From a bacterium (GTDB lineage: Bacteria > JAJVIF01 > JAGGVT01): 15,555 bases of DNA. Where the stretch lies: contig JAGGVT010000106.1 in the NCBI GenBank assembly GCA_021157815.1, positions 1 through 15,555 of the forward strand. The letters run 5' to 3'. The position numbers and the translations under genes are program-made. Below, one piece after another: positions 1 through 7,490 of the stretch. Below the pieces are notes generated by a model that was not told where the DNA came from, did no database searches, and was given only the letters and a program-made list of their open reading frames with translations. Numbering within the stretch: the first letter of the stretch is position 1; each line of letters starts with the position of its first letter.

Positions 1-2022
1 GAGGGTAAGGACATTAGCACTGCAACAACAGATACAATTCAATTTAACCCTCCAACTATGGTTTGTCGCGGCTTTTATAATTCTTATTTTTCATATCGTG
101 ATTATGATATAAATTTTGATCTGTATGGTTTTGATGAAAATGGCGATTATTGTGGACATCTTGATCATGATGGGCCAATTCATCTGCAGTCAGACATCAT
201 TCACCCAACCGTTACAGCTGTCATTTCCGAGGAAACCTTATTAGACGAAGGTGGAAGCGAGCTCCCCTGTTCCATGCGTAAACGATATATGGTAACTGTA
301 ACAGGAGATGATGATCACTGCATCGAAAGGGACCCGTTATTCTATTATTTCTTTAAAGGTGACAAACAGTGCAGCCCAAATCCATTATCCAGGTTATTGG
401 ATGTAGATGCACGCCATAATCCACCACAAAGTGATCATCACTTTGAAAGAAGATATTTCATTATGCCCAATACGCTTGCATGTGTTCATTATATGAAAAT
501 AGTTATGTTCGATAAAAAAGGCAACTGGAATACGACAAAAGTGGTCTCTTATCCTGATACTGTTTTTGACCAGCTGCCTTACCCAACAGAATTAACGCTG
601 TCCTTCGATGATGAACACCGCGAAAGCAACAGGCAGTATGTGAACCTTGACGTATTTCCATTTGTTCCGATTGATCAACAGGTTTGCGCATATAAAATGG
701 ATCATCCAGATCACGGCAGTTTGATTTATCTTGAAATTTCCGTTACGCCACCAATTTATGGAATTACTGTTTTTATAACTTATGAGGACCCGCTTTTTGA
801 GATGGGAAGTAACATTTTACCGACTAATATAGTTGATGATCCATACAACCCTAGTCAATATTGGTCGTCTGGACATAATCCGGATTTAACGCCGAGTGAA
901 TTCAAGCTGCTTTGGGGCAGTCATGCAGCTTACGCTGGGGATAACCTTACTTTAGGTGATAATTATAATTACTTCACGGATGGTTCTGTAAGTTGCAGTG
1001 ATTTCCCGGATTGTAAAGAAGACGATCCTATCAATGATGGGCATGTTCCCCAAATACCATGTTTCTGGACATTCTATTGTCCACCGGGATTTATGTGTGA
1101 AGACAGCGAGTGTCTTAAAACAGGAATAGTACCGTTGAAAACAAATATATTCGGCAAAGCGGCAACTTACTTCGAAACACAGGGGCACGGTGGGGACAAC
1201 TTCAAATTCAAGGCATATACAATCTCCGATGTATGCGAAAAGGAATGTTTATTAAGTGAGCCCGAAGATGTTTTTACCGTTTGGAGAAGAATGACGGTGG
1301 ATTATGCCTGGATGGCTGATAGAAATGGTAGATATCCGGTAAATGATCAAGGTGAAGGATTGTGCAAGAATCCAGCTGGAGCTATTCAACCAGAACATGA
1401 AGGTGATCATCAGATTGGTTCCGGTGATTTTAACATGTATAAAGGCGTCTTTGATGATTGTTTTTTGGAAATTGAAGAAGGTGGGGAAAATGGCAATTTG
1501 CCCTATGAATTGGTTTTGAATGGTGGGTATGACCCTCCAGATGATAAAACCACTTATGACTATGCAAGCTGGTGGTATCCAGAAAGAGATGAAGTACTTA
1601 TGCTTGGAATAGATCATTTAAATTATAAATGCGTGAATATTAAATATGGTGATACTACGTGTGGTTCAATGTCGGAAAGGGAATTCTATAGTTATGTGGC
1701 AGTTGGCAATAGGGATGATGTTTATATGGTTGGTGGGTATGACTTCATTGATGGAAAAACATATGGATATGATCCATTACATGATTCTTCATCATTAGCA
1801 ATACCTTGCTTGAATACTGCAGCACACGAGCTTACTCATAATATCATTCGTATTGGCAATCCTTATCATGAAATTCCATACGGATTAATGTATGCTGGTG
1901 ATGCTCCTTTTGTATCTCTAGACGGTGAAGATGACAAAGTACCGGGGCGTCGTTTTTATCTTCACAGTATTCACATAATGGATTTCAGAGCAAGCATACC
2001 TTTTGACAGCTTAGCTTATTAA
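1..2022 (+). CDS. Large secreted-type protein with C-terminal metzincin-like zinc protease motif (5' partial)
   Basis: The reading frame is open from the first base of the window, so the ATG at 58 is probably internal and the true start and signal peptide lie upstream. There are 673 visible residues. A cysteine cluster spans residues 332-371 and ends in a C-x5-C-x5-C-x4-C pattern resembling small disulfide-rich modules of extracellular proteins. A VFTVWRRMTVDY segment (424-435) recalls a W-R-[RK]-[LM] motif I associate with uncharacterised bacterial secreted metalloprotease-like proteins. Near the C-terminus HELTH (609-613) is followed by a further His and then GLMY. This order, HExxH, third His, then LM(Y) as a possible Met-turn, resembles matrixin-like metzincins, but the HExxH-to-third-His spacing is longer than canonical. 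Zinc binding and proteolysis are therefore predictions. Its last ~117 residues recur in two downstream remnants, and a lipoprotein gene starts 17 bases after the stop, suggesting an operon. The composition is A+T-rich. Confidence 0.82.
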   Translation, partial: EGKDISTATTDTIQFNPPTMVCRGFYNSYFSYRDYDINFDLYGFDENGDYCGHLDHDGPIHLQSDIIHPTVTAVISEETLLDEGGSELPCSMRKRYMVTVTGDDDHCIERDPLFYYFFKGDKQCSPNPLSRLLDVDARHNPPQSDHHFERRYFIMPNTLACVHYMKIVMFDKKGNWNTTKVVSYPDTVFDQLPYPTELTLSFDDEHRESNRQYVNLDVFPFVPIDQQVCAYKMDHPDHGSLIYLEISVTPPIYGITVFITYEDPLFEMGSNILPTNIVDDPYNPSQYWSSGHNPDLTPSEFKLLWGSHAAYAGDNLTLGDNYNYFTDGSVSCSDFPDCKEDDPINDGHVPQIPCFWTFYCPPGFMCEDSECLKTGIVPLKTNIFGKAATYFETQGHGGDNFKFKAYTISDVCEKECLLSEPEDVFTVWRRMTVDYAWMADRNGRYPVNDQGEGLCKNPAGAIQPEHEGDHQIGSGDFNMYKGVFDDCFLEIEEGGENGNLPYELVLNGGYDPPDDKTTYDYASWWYPERDEVLMLGIDHLNYKCVNIKYGDTTCGSMSEREFYSYVAVGNRDDVYMVGGYDFIDGKTYGYDPLHDSSSLAIPCLNTAAHELTHNIIRIGNPYHEIPYGLMYAGDAPFVSLDGEDDKVPGRRFYLHSIHIMDFRASIPFDSLAY

Positions 2023-2039
2023 CATTAAGGAGAAGAAAA

Positions 2040-2786
2040 ATGAGATCTAAAATATTCAGTTTAATGTTCATTACCATATTTATGATAACTCTAACATCAT
2101 GTGGCTCATCATCTGTTAATGGAGATGAATCTGCATCCAATAGAAAAGGCACGAATGAAAATGCTAGTAACGAAACTGAAGAAATATTCGCAAGCGATAC
2201 TGCTAACGGTGTAACGGCAACCTGGGGTTTTAGCCCATTAACTTATGATATTTTTTTAGACTTCAGAAATGGTTCACTTGAGTTCACTCAATTTACACTG
2301 GATTACAGAAAATACATGAATCGTGATTCAAATGAGAGACCAAGAGAATATGAGTTTTTTGGTATTATAGCGGGTCATTATTTTAAAAGAACAGATATGA
2401 ATTCGATTACGGAGTTCGGTTCAGGTCTTGTAAAAATAGATAATATCAATATGACTCGTGAGAATCCGAGAAGATACTTTTCAAAAGAAGAAGTTGATGA
2501 AATTTTTAATTATCTTGATGCTAATAATGGATATTTTTTCAATGGTGAGGAATTTGAGGAGTTGGATAACCCGTACATAACTAATACAATAACAATGGAT
2601 TGGACTGATCATACTTTCACTTTAATAATTCCTAATACAGAAGTTCTTGATCCATCTTTTCAGGAGTCATACGTACCTGCGTGGGCAATAAACAAATGCA
2701 TTGATGAGGTTGATCTTTATCCTGACCATACACTCTCCGGTCTGTTCGATCTACTCGAAGACAATTTCATAAGCCAGTTTGAATAA
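2040..2786 (+). CDS. Lipoprotein, partner of metalloprotease-like gene, module 1
   Basis: A 248-residue protein with an N-terminal hydrophobic segment ending in the lipobox LTSC (Cys21), followed by a Ser/Asn/Glu-rich linker. It is predicted to be lipid-anchored; there is no Asp after the Cys, so outer-membrane sorting is plausible by the enterobacterial rule. The start is supported by AAGGAG (2027-2032), seven bases before the ATG. No known family is recognised. Two blocks are shared with the next lipoprotein (3170-3931): a region with FSKEEVDEIF and YFFNG near residues 144-170, and the C-terminal 40 residues, where 33 are identical. The gene sits 17 bases behind the metalloprotease-like gene, so they are probably co-transcribed. 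An inhibitor, immunity or chaperone role towards that protein is inferred from context alone. Confidence 0.85.
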   Translation: MRSKIFSLMFITIFMITLTSCGSSSVNGDESASNRKGTNENASNETEEIFASDTANGVTATWGFSPLTYDIFLDFRNGSLEFTQFTLDYRKYMNRDSNERPREYEFFGIIAGHYFKRTDMNSITEFGSGLVKIDNINMTRENPRRYFSKEEVDEIFNYLDANNGYFFNGEEFEELDNPYITNTITMDWTDHTFTLIIPNTEVLDPSFQESYVPAWAINKCIDEVDLYPDHTLSGLFDLLEDNFISQFE

Positions 2787-2802
2787 AAACTCTTTCTTTT
2801 AA

Positions 2803-3153
2803 GAAGTTAATCCGTGGGATTACTCAGACAAGGATTTTAGAGCATTCGTTGCAGTTGGTGATATATCGGATATGATTGAAAATAATGTATGGTACAGACT
2901 TATAGACAAGCGGAAATTCAAAGATTATCCTTACCCTAGCCTAAATACTTCAGCTCATGAGTTGACACATAGCATAGTTCAAAATCCTGACCATGTTCCC
3001 TCTTACGGATTAATGTGCCCTGGTCAGGTTAGATGGGCTCCAGTTAATCCGCCAGTTGATATGCGTAAAGTGCCAGCTCGCAGGTCATATTTGCATAGCT
3101 GCAATATTATGAAATTAAGATCAGGAATATTATTCGATCCTGTCGAATACTAA
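2803..3153 (+). pseudogene. Orphan C-terminal fragment of the metalloprotease-like protein, module 2
   Basis: Translation in this frame matches the end of the first gene: SDKDFRAFVAVG aligns with SEREFYSYVAVG, then HELTH (2956-2970), a His four residues before GLM, a K-V-P-x-R-R segment and a final acidic-Tyr end. The resemblance begins about 30 bases after the preceding lipoprotein stop, upstream of the first ATG (2872), and that ATG has no convincing ribosome binding site. The ~550 N-terminal residues present in module 1 are missing. This is most simply a 5'-truncated remnant. The intact zinc motif and open frame to the stop leave open a retained recombination donor, or an unusual start giving a ~94-residue protein. 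The next lipoprotein begins 16 bases after the stop, as in module 1. Confidence 0.65.
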
Positions 3154-3169
3154 CATACGGAGGCAGAAA

Positions 3170-3931
3170 ATGAATATTAAAACCAAACTGAATTTAGCGA
3201 TTTTTTTAATGATTTGTTTGCTTGTCATAACATGCTTAAATGCGTGTAGTCAAAGAAGGAATCCTGATACATCAGTCAATCCTGATAATGAAAAACGCAA
3301 TGAAGCTGTTGCTGGTCAAAGTGATTCAAATAAGGATACTTCCAGTAACGCGGATGTTAAATACGAAATAGATTACGCATACACTCCTTTAACACATGTT
3401 AAATTCCAAGATATTCGAAACAGTGTTGATCTATTCACAGCGATTGATATATATTATAAAAAGTCTGTGAATCCTGATCAAAATGGTCACAATCAATATT
3501 TATCTCGTTTTTACCTTGATGCTGGTGGTAGTTTTTCAATTAGCCACTATAATGACATAAGTGAATATGAAGGTACATTAGTATATCGTGATCTCACAGT
3601 GCCAATAGAGAAAGAGAAATTCAAGGTTTTTTCAAAAGATGATGTTAACGCAATATTTGACTATCTTGAAGCTAATCATGATTACTTTTTTAATGGCAAT
3701 GAATATGAAGGGCTTGAAATACCTTATCTGTGTCAAGGCATAAATATATGCAATGCAAACTACATCTTCACACTATCATTTTCTGATCCCTATTTCCTTG
3801 AAGAAGCTTTTCAGGAACAGTATTTTCCCGCCTGGGCAATTAGTAAATGCATTGATGAGGTTTATCCTGACCATCCACTCTACGGTTTGTTCGAGCTGCT
3901 CGAAGATGATTTCATAAGCCAGTTTGAGTAG
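3170..3931 (+). CDS. Lipoprotein, partner gene of module 2
   Basis: A 253-residue paralogue of the lipoprotein at 2040-2786. The signal peptide ends in lipobox LNAC with Cys26 as the lipidation site, and a polar Asn/Ser/Asp-rich linker follows. The start is supported by CGGAGG (3158-3163), six bases from the ATG. The best-conserved parts are FSKDDVNAIFDYLEANHDYFFNG in the middle (key residues F, S, K, V, I, F, Y, L, N, Y, F, F, N, G shared) and the C-terminus from PAWAI to the FISQFE end. The middle sections and N-terminal linkers are divergent. The gene looks intact although its upstream protease-like partner is a fragment, which suggests selection to keep the lipoprotein. No family is recognised, so the function is unknown. 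Confidence 0.85.
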   Translation: MNIKTKLNLAIFLMICLLVITCLNACSQRRNPDTSVNPDNEKRNEAVAGQSDSNKDTSSNADVKYEIDYAYTPLTHVKFQDIRNSVDLFTAIDIYYKKSVNPDQNGHNQYLSRFYLDAGGSFSISHYNDISEYEGTLVYRDLTVPIEKEKFKVFSKDDVNAIFDYLEANHDYFFNGNEYEGLEIPYLCQGINICNANYIFTLSFSDPYFLEEAFQEQYFPAWAISKCIDEVYPDHPLYGLFELLEDDFISQFE

Positions 3932-3970
3932 AATGGGCAATGGCGAAATGGGGCAGCTTCCTTTTTGTTG

Positions 3971-4391
3971 ACTGATCAGGATTTGCGCTCTATGATAAGT
4001 GCATGCGGAGTGTATCACGAAATATATTTTCAAGTTTGGACAACCCAAAAGAAGGACTCATTTTAGCGAATTGTCAAGGAGGGCATCCGTGATGGCATAT
4101 ATAATCAGCCACAAAAAAGGGCGCTGTCCCCTTTTCCCCAAGAGGATTGACTTGGAAGAAATAGATGAAGAGATCATTATAAGTGGAATTACTGCAACCC
4201 ATGAATTAGGTCATGCTATAGCTTTTCACAATCAGATTAGTCAGAAAACCATTGGCCATTTTTCAGGACCAGGATTAATGTGGAGTGTTCAAGGAATGCC
4301 TTGCACAGTTCTATCAAGAAAGAATGGTAGAAGAATGAGCTATTTCTGGGGAGATCATGTGTTCGTTATGCGGTTTGATCCTGAGATATAA
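3971..4391 (+). pseudogene. Frameshifted C-terminal remnant of the metalloprotease-like protein, module 3, with inserted repeat
   Basis: From 3971 one frame reads TDQDLRSMISACG, matching SDKDFRAFVAVG of module 2, and stops at 4064-4066. A different frame then carries HELGH (4200-4214), a His four residues before GLM, an RR segment and an MRFDPEI end, matching the two other modules. Between them lies a dispersed 49-base repeat (4086-4134) that also occurs at 11409-11457. The spacing from the TDQD segment to HExxH is about 229 bases, against 132 in module 2 and 153 in module 1, in keeping with an insertion. An open frame from a GTG at 3999 spans the repeat and would give 130 residues, but the break makes a functional product unlikely. 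The lipoprotein of module 3 follows after 33 bases. Confidence 0.6.
4086..4134. repeat. Dispersed repeat A, copy 1 (inside module 3 remnant)
   Basis: This aligns without gaps to 11409-11457 with 43 of 49 bases identical, including a 15-base block (GCATATATAATCAGC) and a 12-base block (AGGGCGCTGTCC). The AAAAGGG/CCCTTTT arms (4115-4121 and 4129-4135) can form a hairpin with A and T tracts on both sides, so it could act as a small bidirectional terminator-like element. The GGG-x-x-CTGTCCC core resembles the hairpin after lptD at 9908-9928. Confidence 0.75.
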
Positions 4392-4424
4392 TACAAGTAT
4401 CCTTTCTGAAAGAGGTATATTAAA

Positions 4425-5171
4425 ATGAGAATATTCAGTATTTTACTATTAATTGCAATTCTATTAACAATGTCTTCATGTTCTGGCGAGAAGAGTAGTG
4501 AACAAGATTTGCATTCCAATAGCGTGGCAAGAGTGGTTCACAACAACCAAAATACTGTTCCCGATTTGACAACTGATTTGGCAAGTCATAATCGACCAAC
4601 TCCACGCATTCCACGTGAACCAATAACGCAGGAGTACTTTGATGAATTCATTGAATCAACTTTGCAGTTTTCGCTTTTAAGGTTTGAGTATTCCATGTCA
4701 TATGATGAAAATAATCCAAATGCAAGAAAACAGGTTTTTCAGTTAAAAATACCAATGGATATAGATAACAGTACATATTTAATTCGCAATAGAGTGTTGT
4801 CAGATATTATCAATTACAAGGCTTATTACAAAGATAGAAATCTTGCACAAAGGTTTAAGTGCCTTTTTCCATCAAACACTATTTTACCAATTTTTCAAAC
4901 AATTCAATCTCAGGGTGATTACTATTTCAATGCGGGGGAATATGGTGGTGAGGAAAGTCTTGACATTGCATTGCCTAGAGCATTTGGTCATGTGAACTAC
5001 ATAACTATGACGATTCAAGAACCTGAGCTGGAACCCTTTGATATCCCGCCACACAAAACACTCTGCAAAGGATGGGATCCGGGTGATGATCCGCCTGCGG
5101 AACTGATGCCATTGATAGCTTATCTTGAAAGCGTGATAATCCCTGAAATGCGCCAGCATCCGTATCCGTAA
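4425..5171 (+). CDS. Lipoprotein, divergent partner gene of module 3
   Basis: A 248-residue protein with a short signal peptide ending in lipobox MSSC (Cys19), then a polar, Asn/Thr/Pro-rich linker. The start follows an AGAGG stretch in the right place. It is a distant relative of the two previous lipoproteins. The clearest shared block is the QSQGDYYFNAGEYGGEE segment, matching ANHDYFFNGNEYEG, and the overall length and layout are alike. The conserved C-terminal KCIDEV...FISQFE block is replaced by a different, Pro- and acid-rich end with an L-x3-L-x-Y-L type helix. The match of lipoprotein to the equally divergent HELGH remnant upstream suggests that pairs diverged together. No known function. 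Confidence 0.82.
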   Translation: MRIFSILLLIAILLTMSSCSGEKSSEQDLHSNSVARVVHNNQNTVPDLTTDLASHNRPTPRIPREPITQEYFDEFIESTLQFSLLRFEYSMSYDENNPNARKQVFQLKIPMDIDNSTYLIRNRVLSDIINYKAYYKDRNLAQRFKCLFPSNTILPIFQTIQSQGDYYFNAGEYGGEESLDIALPRAFGHVNYITMTIQEPELEPFDIPPHKTLCKGWDPGDDPPAELMPLIAYLESVIIPEMRQHPYP

Positions 5172-5202
5172 ATAGAAGATAACGGAGCAGTGTTCAAGGC
5201 GA

Positions 5203-5261
5203 AACCCGACACTTCGACAAGCTCAGTACAATCCTTCGGATTGAAATCCATTTCCCGGGTT
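5203..5261. repeat. Stem-loop between convergent genes
   Basis: AACCCG (5203-5208) can pair with CGGGTT (5256-5261) and encloses a perfect small hairpin, CAATCC-TTC-GGATTG (5229-5243). The stretch 5211-5230 (ACTTCGACAAGCTCAGTACA) looks like a dispersed motif I recall from intergenic repeats of many bacterial genomes. It lies between the ends of the lipoprotein and permease genes, where a bidirectional terminator would be expected, but no T-tract follows on either strand, so a terminator role is uncertain. Confidence 0.4.
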
Positions 5262-5281
5262 GCATTACACATTCTAAAAAC

Positions 5282-6682
5282 CTACACCATCAGTATCCAC
5301 CTGACCAGGAAAACGACAGCGAGGAGATATACGAGCCAGCTGACTTCCTTCTGGCGTCCGCATAGAACTTTGACGATTGGAAATGATATCAGCCCCAGCG
5401 CGAGGCCATCCGAAATTGAGAATGTGAGCGGTATTCCCATGAGTATCATAAACGCCGGGAGGGATTCCGTTATGTCATCCCAGTTAATATAGATTAATGA
5501 CTTCGCCATGAGGATTCCGACAATGACAAGCACGGGAGCGGTTACCGGGTAGAGAAACACCGGAGCGCCGCCCTCAATTGGAATCATGTATCCGCCGCCT
5601 ATCATCATCACAACTGGTGATATGAAAATCGCGAGGATGAAACAGATTGCGGTTACAACCGAGGTCAGCCCGGTACGCCCTCCCGCCTCGACTCCCGCCG
5701 CGCTTTCGATATAGCTTGTAACCGTGCTGGTTCCAAGCATCGCGCCGACTGTTGTTCCGACAGCGTCAGATAAAAGCGCTTTTCCCGCGCGCGGCATACG
5801 TCCCTTTTCATCGAGGAAATTAGCACGCTGCGCGATTCCAATTAGAGTTCCGATTGTGTCGAACATGTCGGTCAGAAGGAAAACGACAATAACTGAAACA
5901 AGGCCAACGCCCATCAATCCATGAAAATCGAATTTGAAAAAAGTCGGCTCAAGTGACGGCACTCTCCATACTGCCTCCTTGAGAATATCCGTTGACACAA
6001 CTCCCATCGGAATGCCTATCACGGCTGATATCAACATGCCCCACAAAACCGCGCCTTTGACTTTCTGCGCCATCAGAATCGAAATTAACACAATCCCGAT
6101 TACAGACAGGAGAAACGGTTTAAGGTATTCGGGATTCGCGCCGAAATTGGTCATCGCGACCATCGTGTTGGGATCGGAGTGAAGCAGTCCCGCGTGCTGC
6201 ATTCCGATAAACGCAATGAACAATCCGATACCGGCGGCAATCGCGCTCTTGAGTGAAACGGGGATGGCATCGAGAACAAGCTGCCTGACTTTGAAAAAAC
6301 TGAGGATGATAAATACTACTCCGCTGACTAAAACCGCGCCCATTACAACGTTCCAACTGATACCCATTCCGACAACGACAGTGAAAGCGAAAAACGCGTT
6401 CAGTCCCATGCCGCTGGCAAGTGCAATCGGGTAACGCGCGTAAAGCCCCATCATGAGTGTCGCAATCGCCGCTGAAATGCAGGTGGCAACCATGACACTT
6501 CCGAAAAACGACTGGTAATCCATGCCCTCCATTGGTGAACCGGGGATGTTAATCGGCGCCGACAGAATCGCCGGCTGAACAAAAATGATATACGCCATCG
6601 TCAGGAATGTAGTGATTCCAGCGATAACCTCCGTACGAATATCAGTTTTGTTCTCTTTGAGTTTGAAAAAGCGTTCCAGCAT
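5282..6682 (-). CDS. NCS2/AzgA-family purine (guanine/hypoxanthine/adenine) permease
   Basis: An inner-membrane nucleobase:proton symporter-type protein of the NCS2 AzgA branch (COG2252), 466 residues from the chosen start, the usual length. The ATG at 6682 (MLERFFKLKE) is preferred over the one at 6715 because GGGAGG (plus-strand 6690-6695) lies seven bases upstream and the family normally begins this way. Diagnostic segments are AGITTFLTMAYIIFVQP (21-37), GMGLNAFFAF (91-100), TDMFDTIGTL (271-280) and GTSTVTSYIESAAGVEAGGR (317-336), with the many hydrophobic membrane spans expected. The exact purine cannot be read from sequence. It is convergent with the lipoprotein array and more G+C-rich than that array. 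No purine riboswitch was seen upstream. A weak -10-like TAAAAT (plus 6755-6760) lies upstream without a good -35. Confidence 0.96.
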   Translation of the reverse strand: MLERFFKLKENKTDIRTEVIAGITTFLTMAYIIFVQPAILSAPINIPGSPMEGMDYQSFFGSVMVATCISAAIATLMMGLYARYPIALASGMGLNAFFAFTVVVGMGISWNVVMGAVLVSGVVFIILSFFKVRQLVLDAIPVSLKSAIAAGIGLFIAFIGMQHAGLLHSDPNTMVAMTNFGANPEYLKPFLLSVIGIVLISILMAQKVKGAVLWGMLISAVIGIPMGVVSTDILKEAVWRVPSLEPTFFKFDFHGLMGVGLVSVIVVFLLTDMFDTIGTLIGIAQRANFLDEKGRMPRAGKALLSDAVGTTVGAMLGTSTVTSYIESAAGVEAGGRTGLTSVVTAICFILAIFISPVVMMIGGGYMIPIEGGAPVFLYPVTAPVLVIVGILMAKSLIYINWDDITESLPAFMILMGIPLTFSISDGLALGLISFPIVKVLCGRQKEVSWLVYLLAVVFLVRWILMV

Positions 6683-6800
6683 CGCAAGACCTCCCGTAAT
6701 GACTGGATGATTCACGAAAGCCTAGTCCCACGAACGTAAAGATTTACACCACTCATTTTAGCACGAAATTAATCAACCTTAAAATCAAATGGCGAAATAA

Positions 6801-6820
6801 CAGAGGGTTTTAACCCTCTG
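6801..6820. repeat. Perfect palindromic hairpin
   Basis: CAGAGGGTT and AACCCTCTG are perfect inverted arms around TT. In RNA this would be a 7-bp stem with a six-base loop. A further ACCCTCTG follows at 6831-6838. It is 120 bases upstream of the permease start, so it is not a terminator of a known gene in the window; it may be a dispersed palindrome. Confidence 0.6.
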
Positions 6821-6899
6821 CTATTACCAAACCCTCTGCCGTTTACCAAAAAGAAATCTTCAAAAGAACAAATGTTCATCGATACAATCGGGTTAAATC

Positions 6900-6908
6900 T
6901 GATATAAT
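6900..6908 (+). promoter_or_regulatory. Possible extended -10 promoter
   Basis: The motif TGATATAAT is a perfect match to the extended -10 consensus TGnTATAAT. No good -35 hexamer lies 16-18 bases upstream, which is tolerated in extended -10 promoters. No gene starts soon after it. It could give lptD a ~580-base leader, or a small transcript, or be chance in A+T-rich DNA. Confidence 0.3.
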
Positions 6909-7040
6909 GACGGCTTTGCACTGGCGTTGTGATGATGATGTTTTGTTGTGTGCGCCGTGTTTGGATAAGCTTTTGTAAAAGGAAATTGACAAATCAATCG
7001 ACTGTCTCATTGATTGAGCGGCTCACAAGGTTGTAAAAAA

Positions 7041-7076
7041 AACTTGTAGTGTTGTGAAAATAACTTGCAGTGTTGT
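7041..7076. repeat. Short tandem direct repeat
   Basis: AACTTG-T/C-AGTGTTGT occurs at 7041-7055 and 7062-7076, 21 bases apart, with one difference. The second copy runs directly into the left arm of the inverted repeat at 7073. Confidence 0.55.
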
Positions 7077-7185
7077 CATTCTGAGCGTAGCGAAGAATCT
7101 ATTTGCGATAACGTAAATAATACTCATCATTTGTAATCATTAAACACAATAGCATGTAGATTCTTCACTACGTTCAGAATGACAA
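7073..7185. repeat. Interrupted inverted repeat (dispersed palindromic element)
   Basis: The left arm at 7073-7101 (TTGTCATTCTGAGCGTAGCG then AAGAATCTA) is a near-perfect reverse complement of the right arm at 7157-7185, with 55 bases between. A third partial copy, TTCAGAATGACAA, follows at 7190-7202. Sequences of this type (TGTCATTCTGAGCG...GAAGAATCT) are familiar as intergenic repeats in many environmental bacterial genomes. I see no transposase, so it would be a non-autonomous element. Confidence 0.7.
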
Positions 7186-7490
7186 TGATTTCAGAATGAC
7201 AACATTTAAGGTTCTTTTTTGAAATTTGAAACAGCCTCGTAAGGAATCGGGCTGCAGGATTTCTAATAATGAACCTAAGACGCTCTTCTCAATTCTAAAG
7301 AGTTGAGAATTTATTTTCCATATGTTCCGGTATATGAAATAACAAAGGCTGGGATATTCCAGTACAGGTTTGAGCGCAAAACTTGAACAGATCAGAATTG
7401 GTTATTCACATGCGAGTAACCTCACGAATTGGTAATAAGTGATTTACAGTCATTAATAATACAAGTTTAGTACGGAAAAGTTATACAAAA

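Larger units (their letters stand above)
6683..7490. other. Gene-free stretch between divergent permease and lptD
   Basis: About 800 bases with no credible gene. It holds the permease ribosome binding site, several hairpins (6801-6820; 6994-7017; 7286-7309), two direct repeats (7041-7055 and 7062-7076), an interrupted inverted repeat (7073-7185) and an isolated extended -10 promoter-like motif (6900-6908). It presumably contains the promoters of both flanking genes, but none of them is clear. Confidence 0.7.

Noticed and set aside
2872-3153. A normal 93-residue gene starting at the ATG at 2872
   Set aside because: Homology to the first gene begins upstream of this ATG and there is no ribosome binding site, so it is better called a truncated copy.
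5190-6434. Plus-strand open frames across the permease
   Set aside because: They lie antisense to a well-supported NCS2 permease and show no family features or good starts.
6683-6800. Purine riboswitch ahead of the permease
   Set aside because: The minus-strand leader was read for the conserved purine-aptamer loops and none was found; only a ribosome binding site and a weak -10 are visible.
7286-7309. Hairpin TTCTCAA/TTGAGAA followed by T-rich DNA as a terminator
   Set aside because: No gene ends upstream of it on the plus strand, the stem is A+T-rich and the T-tract is broken.
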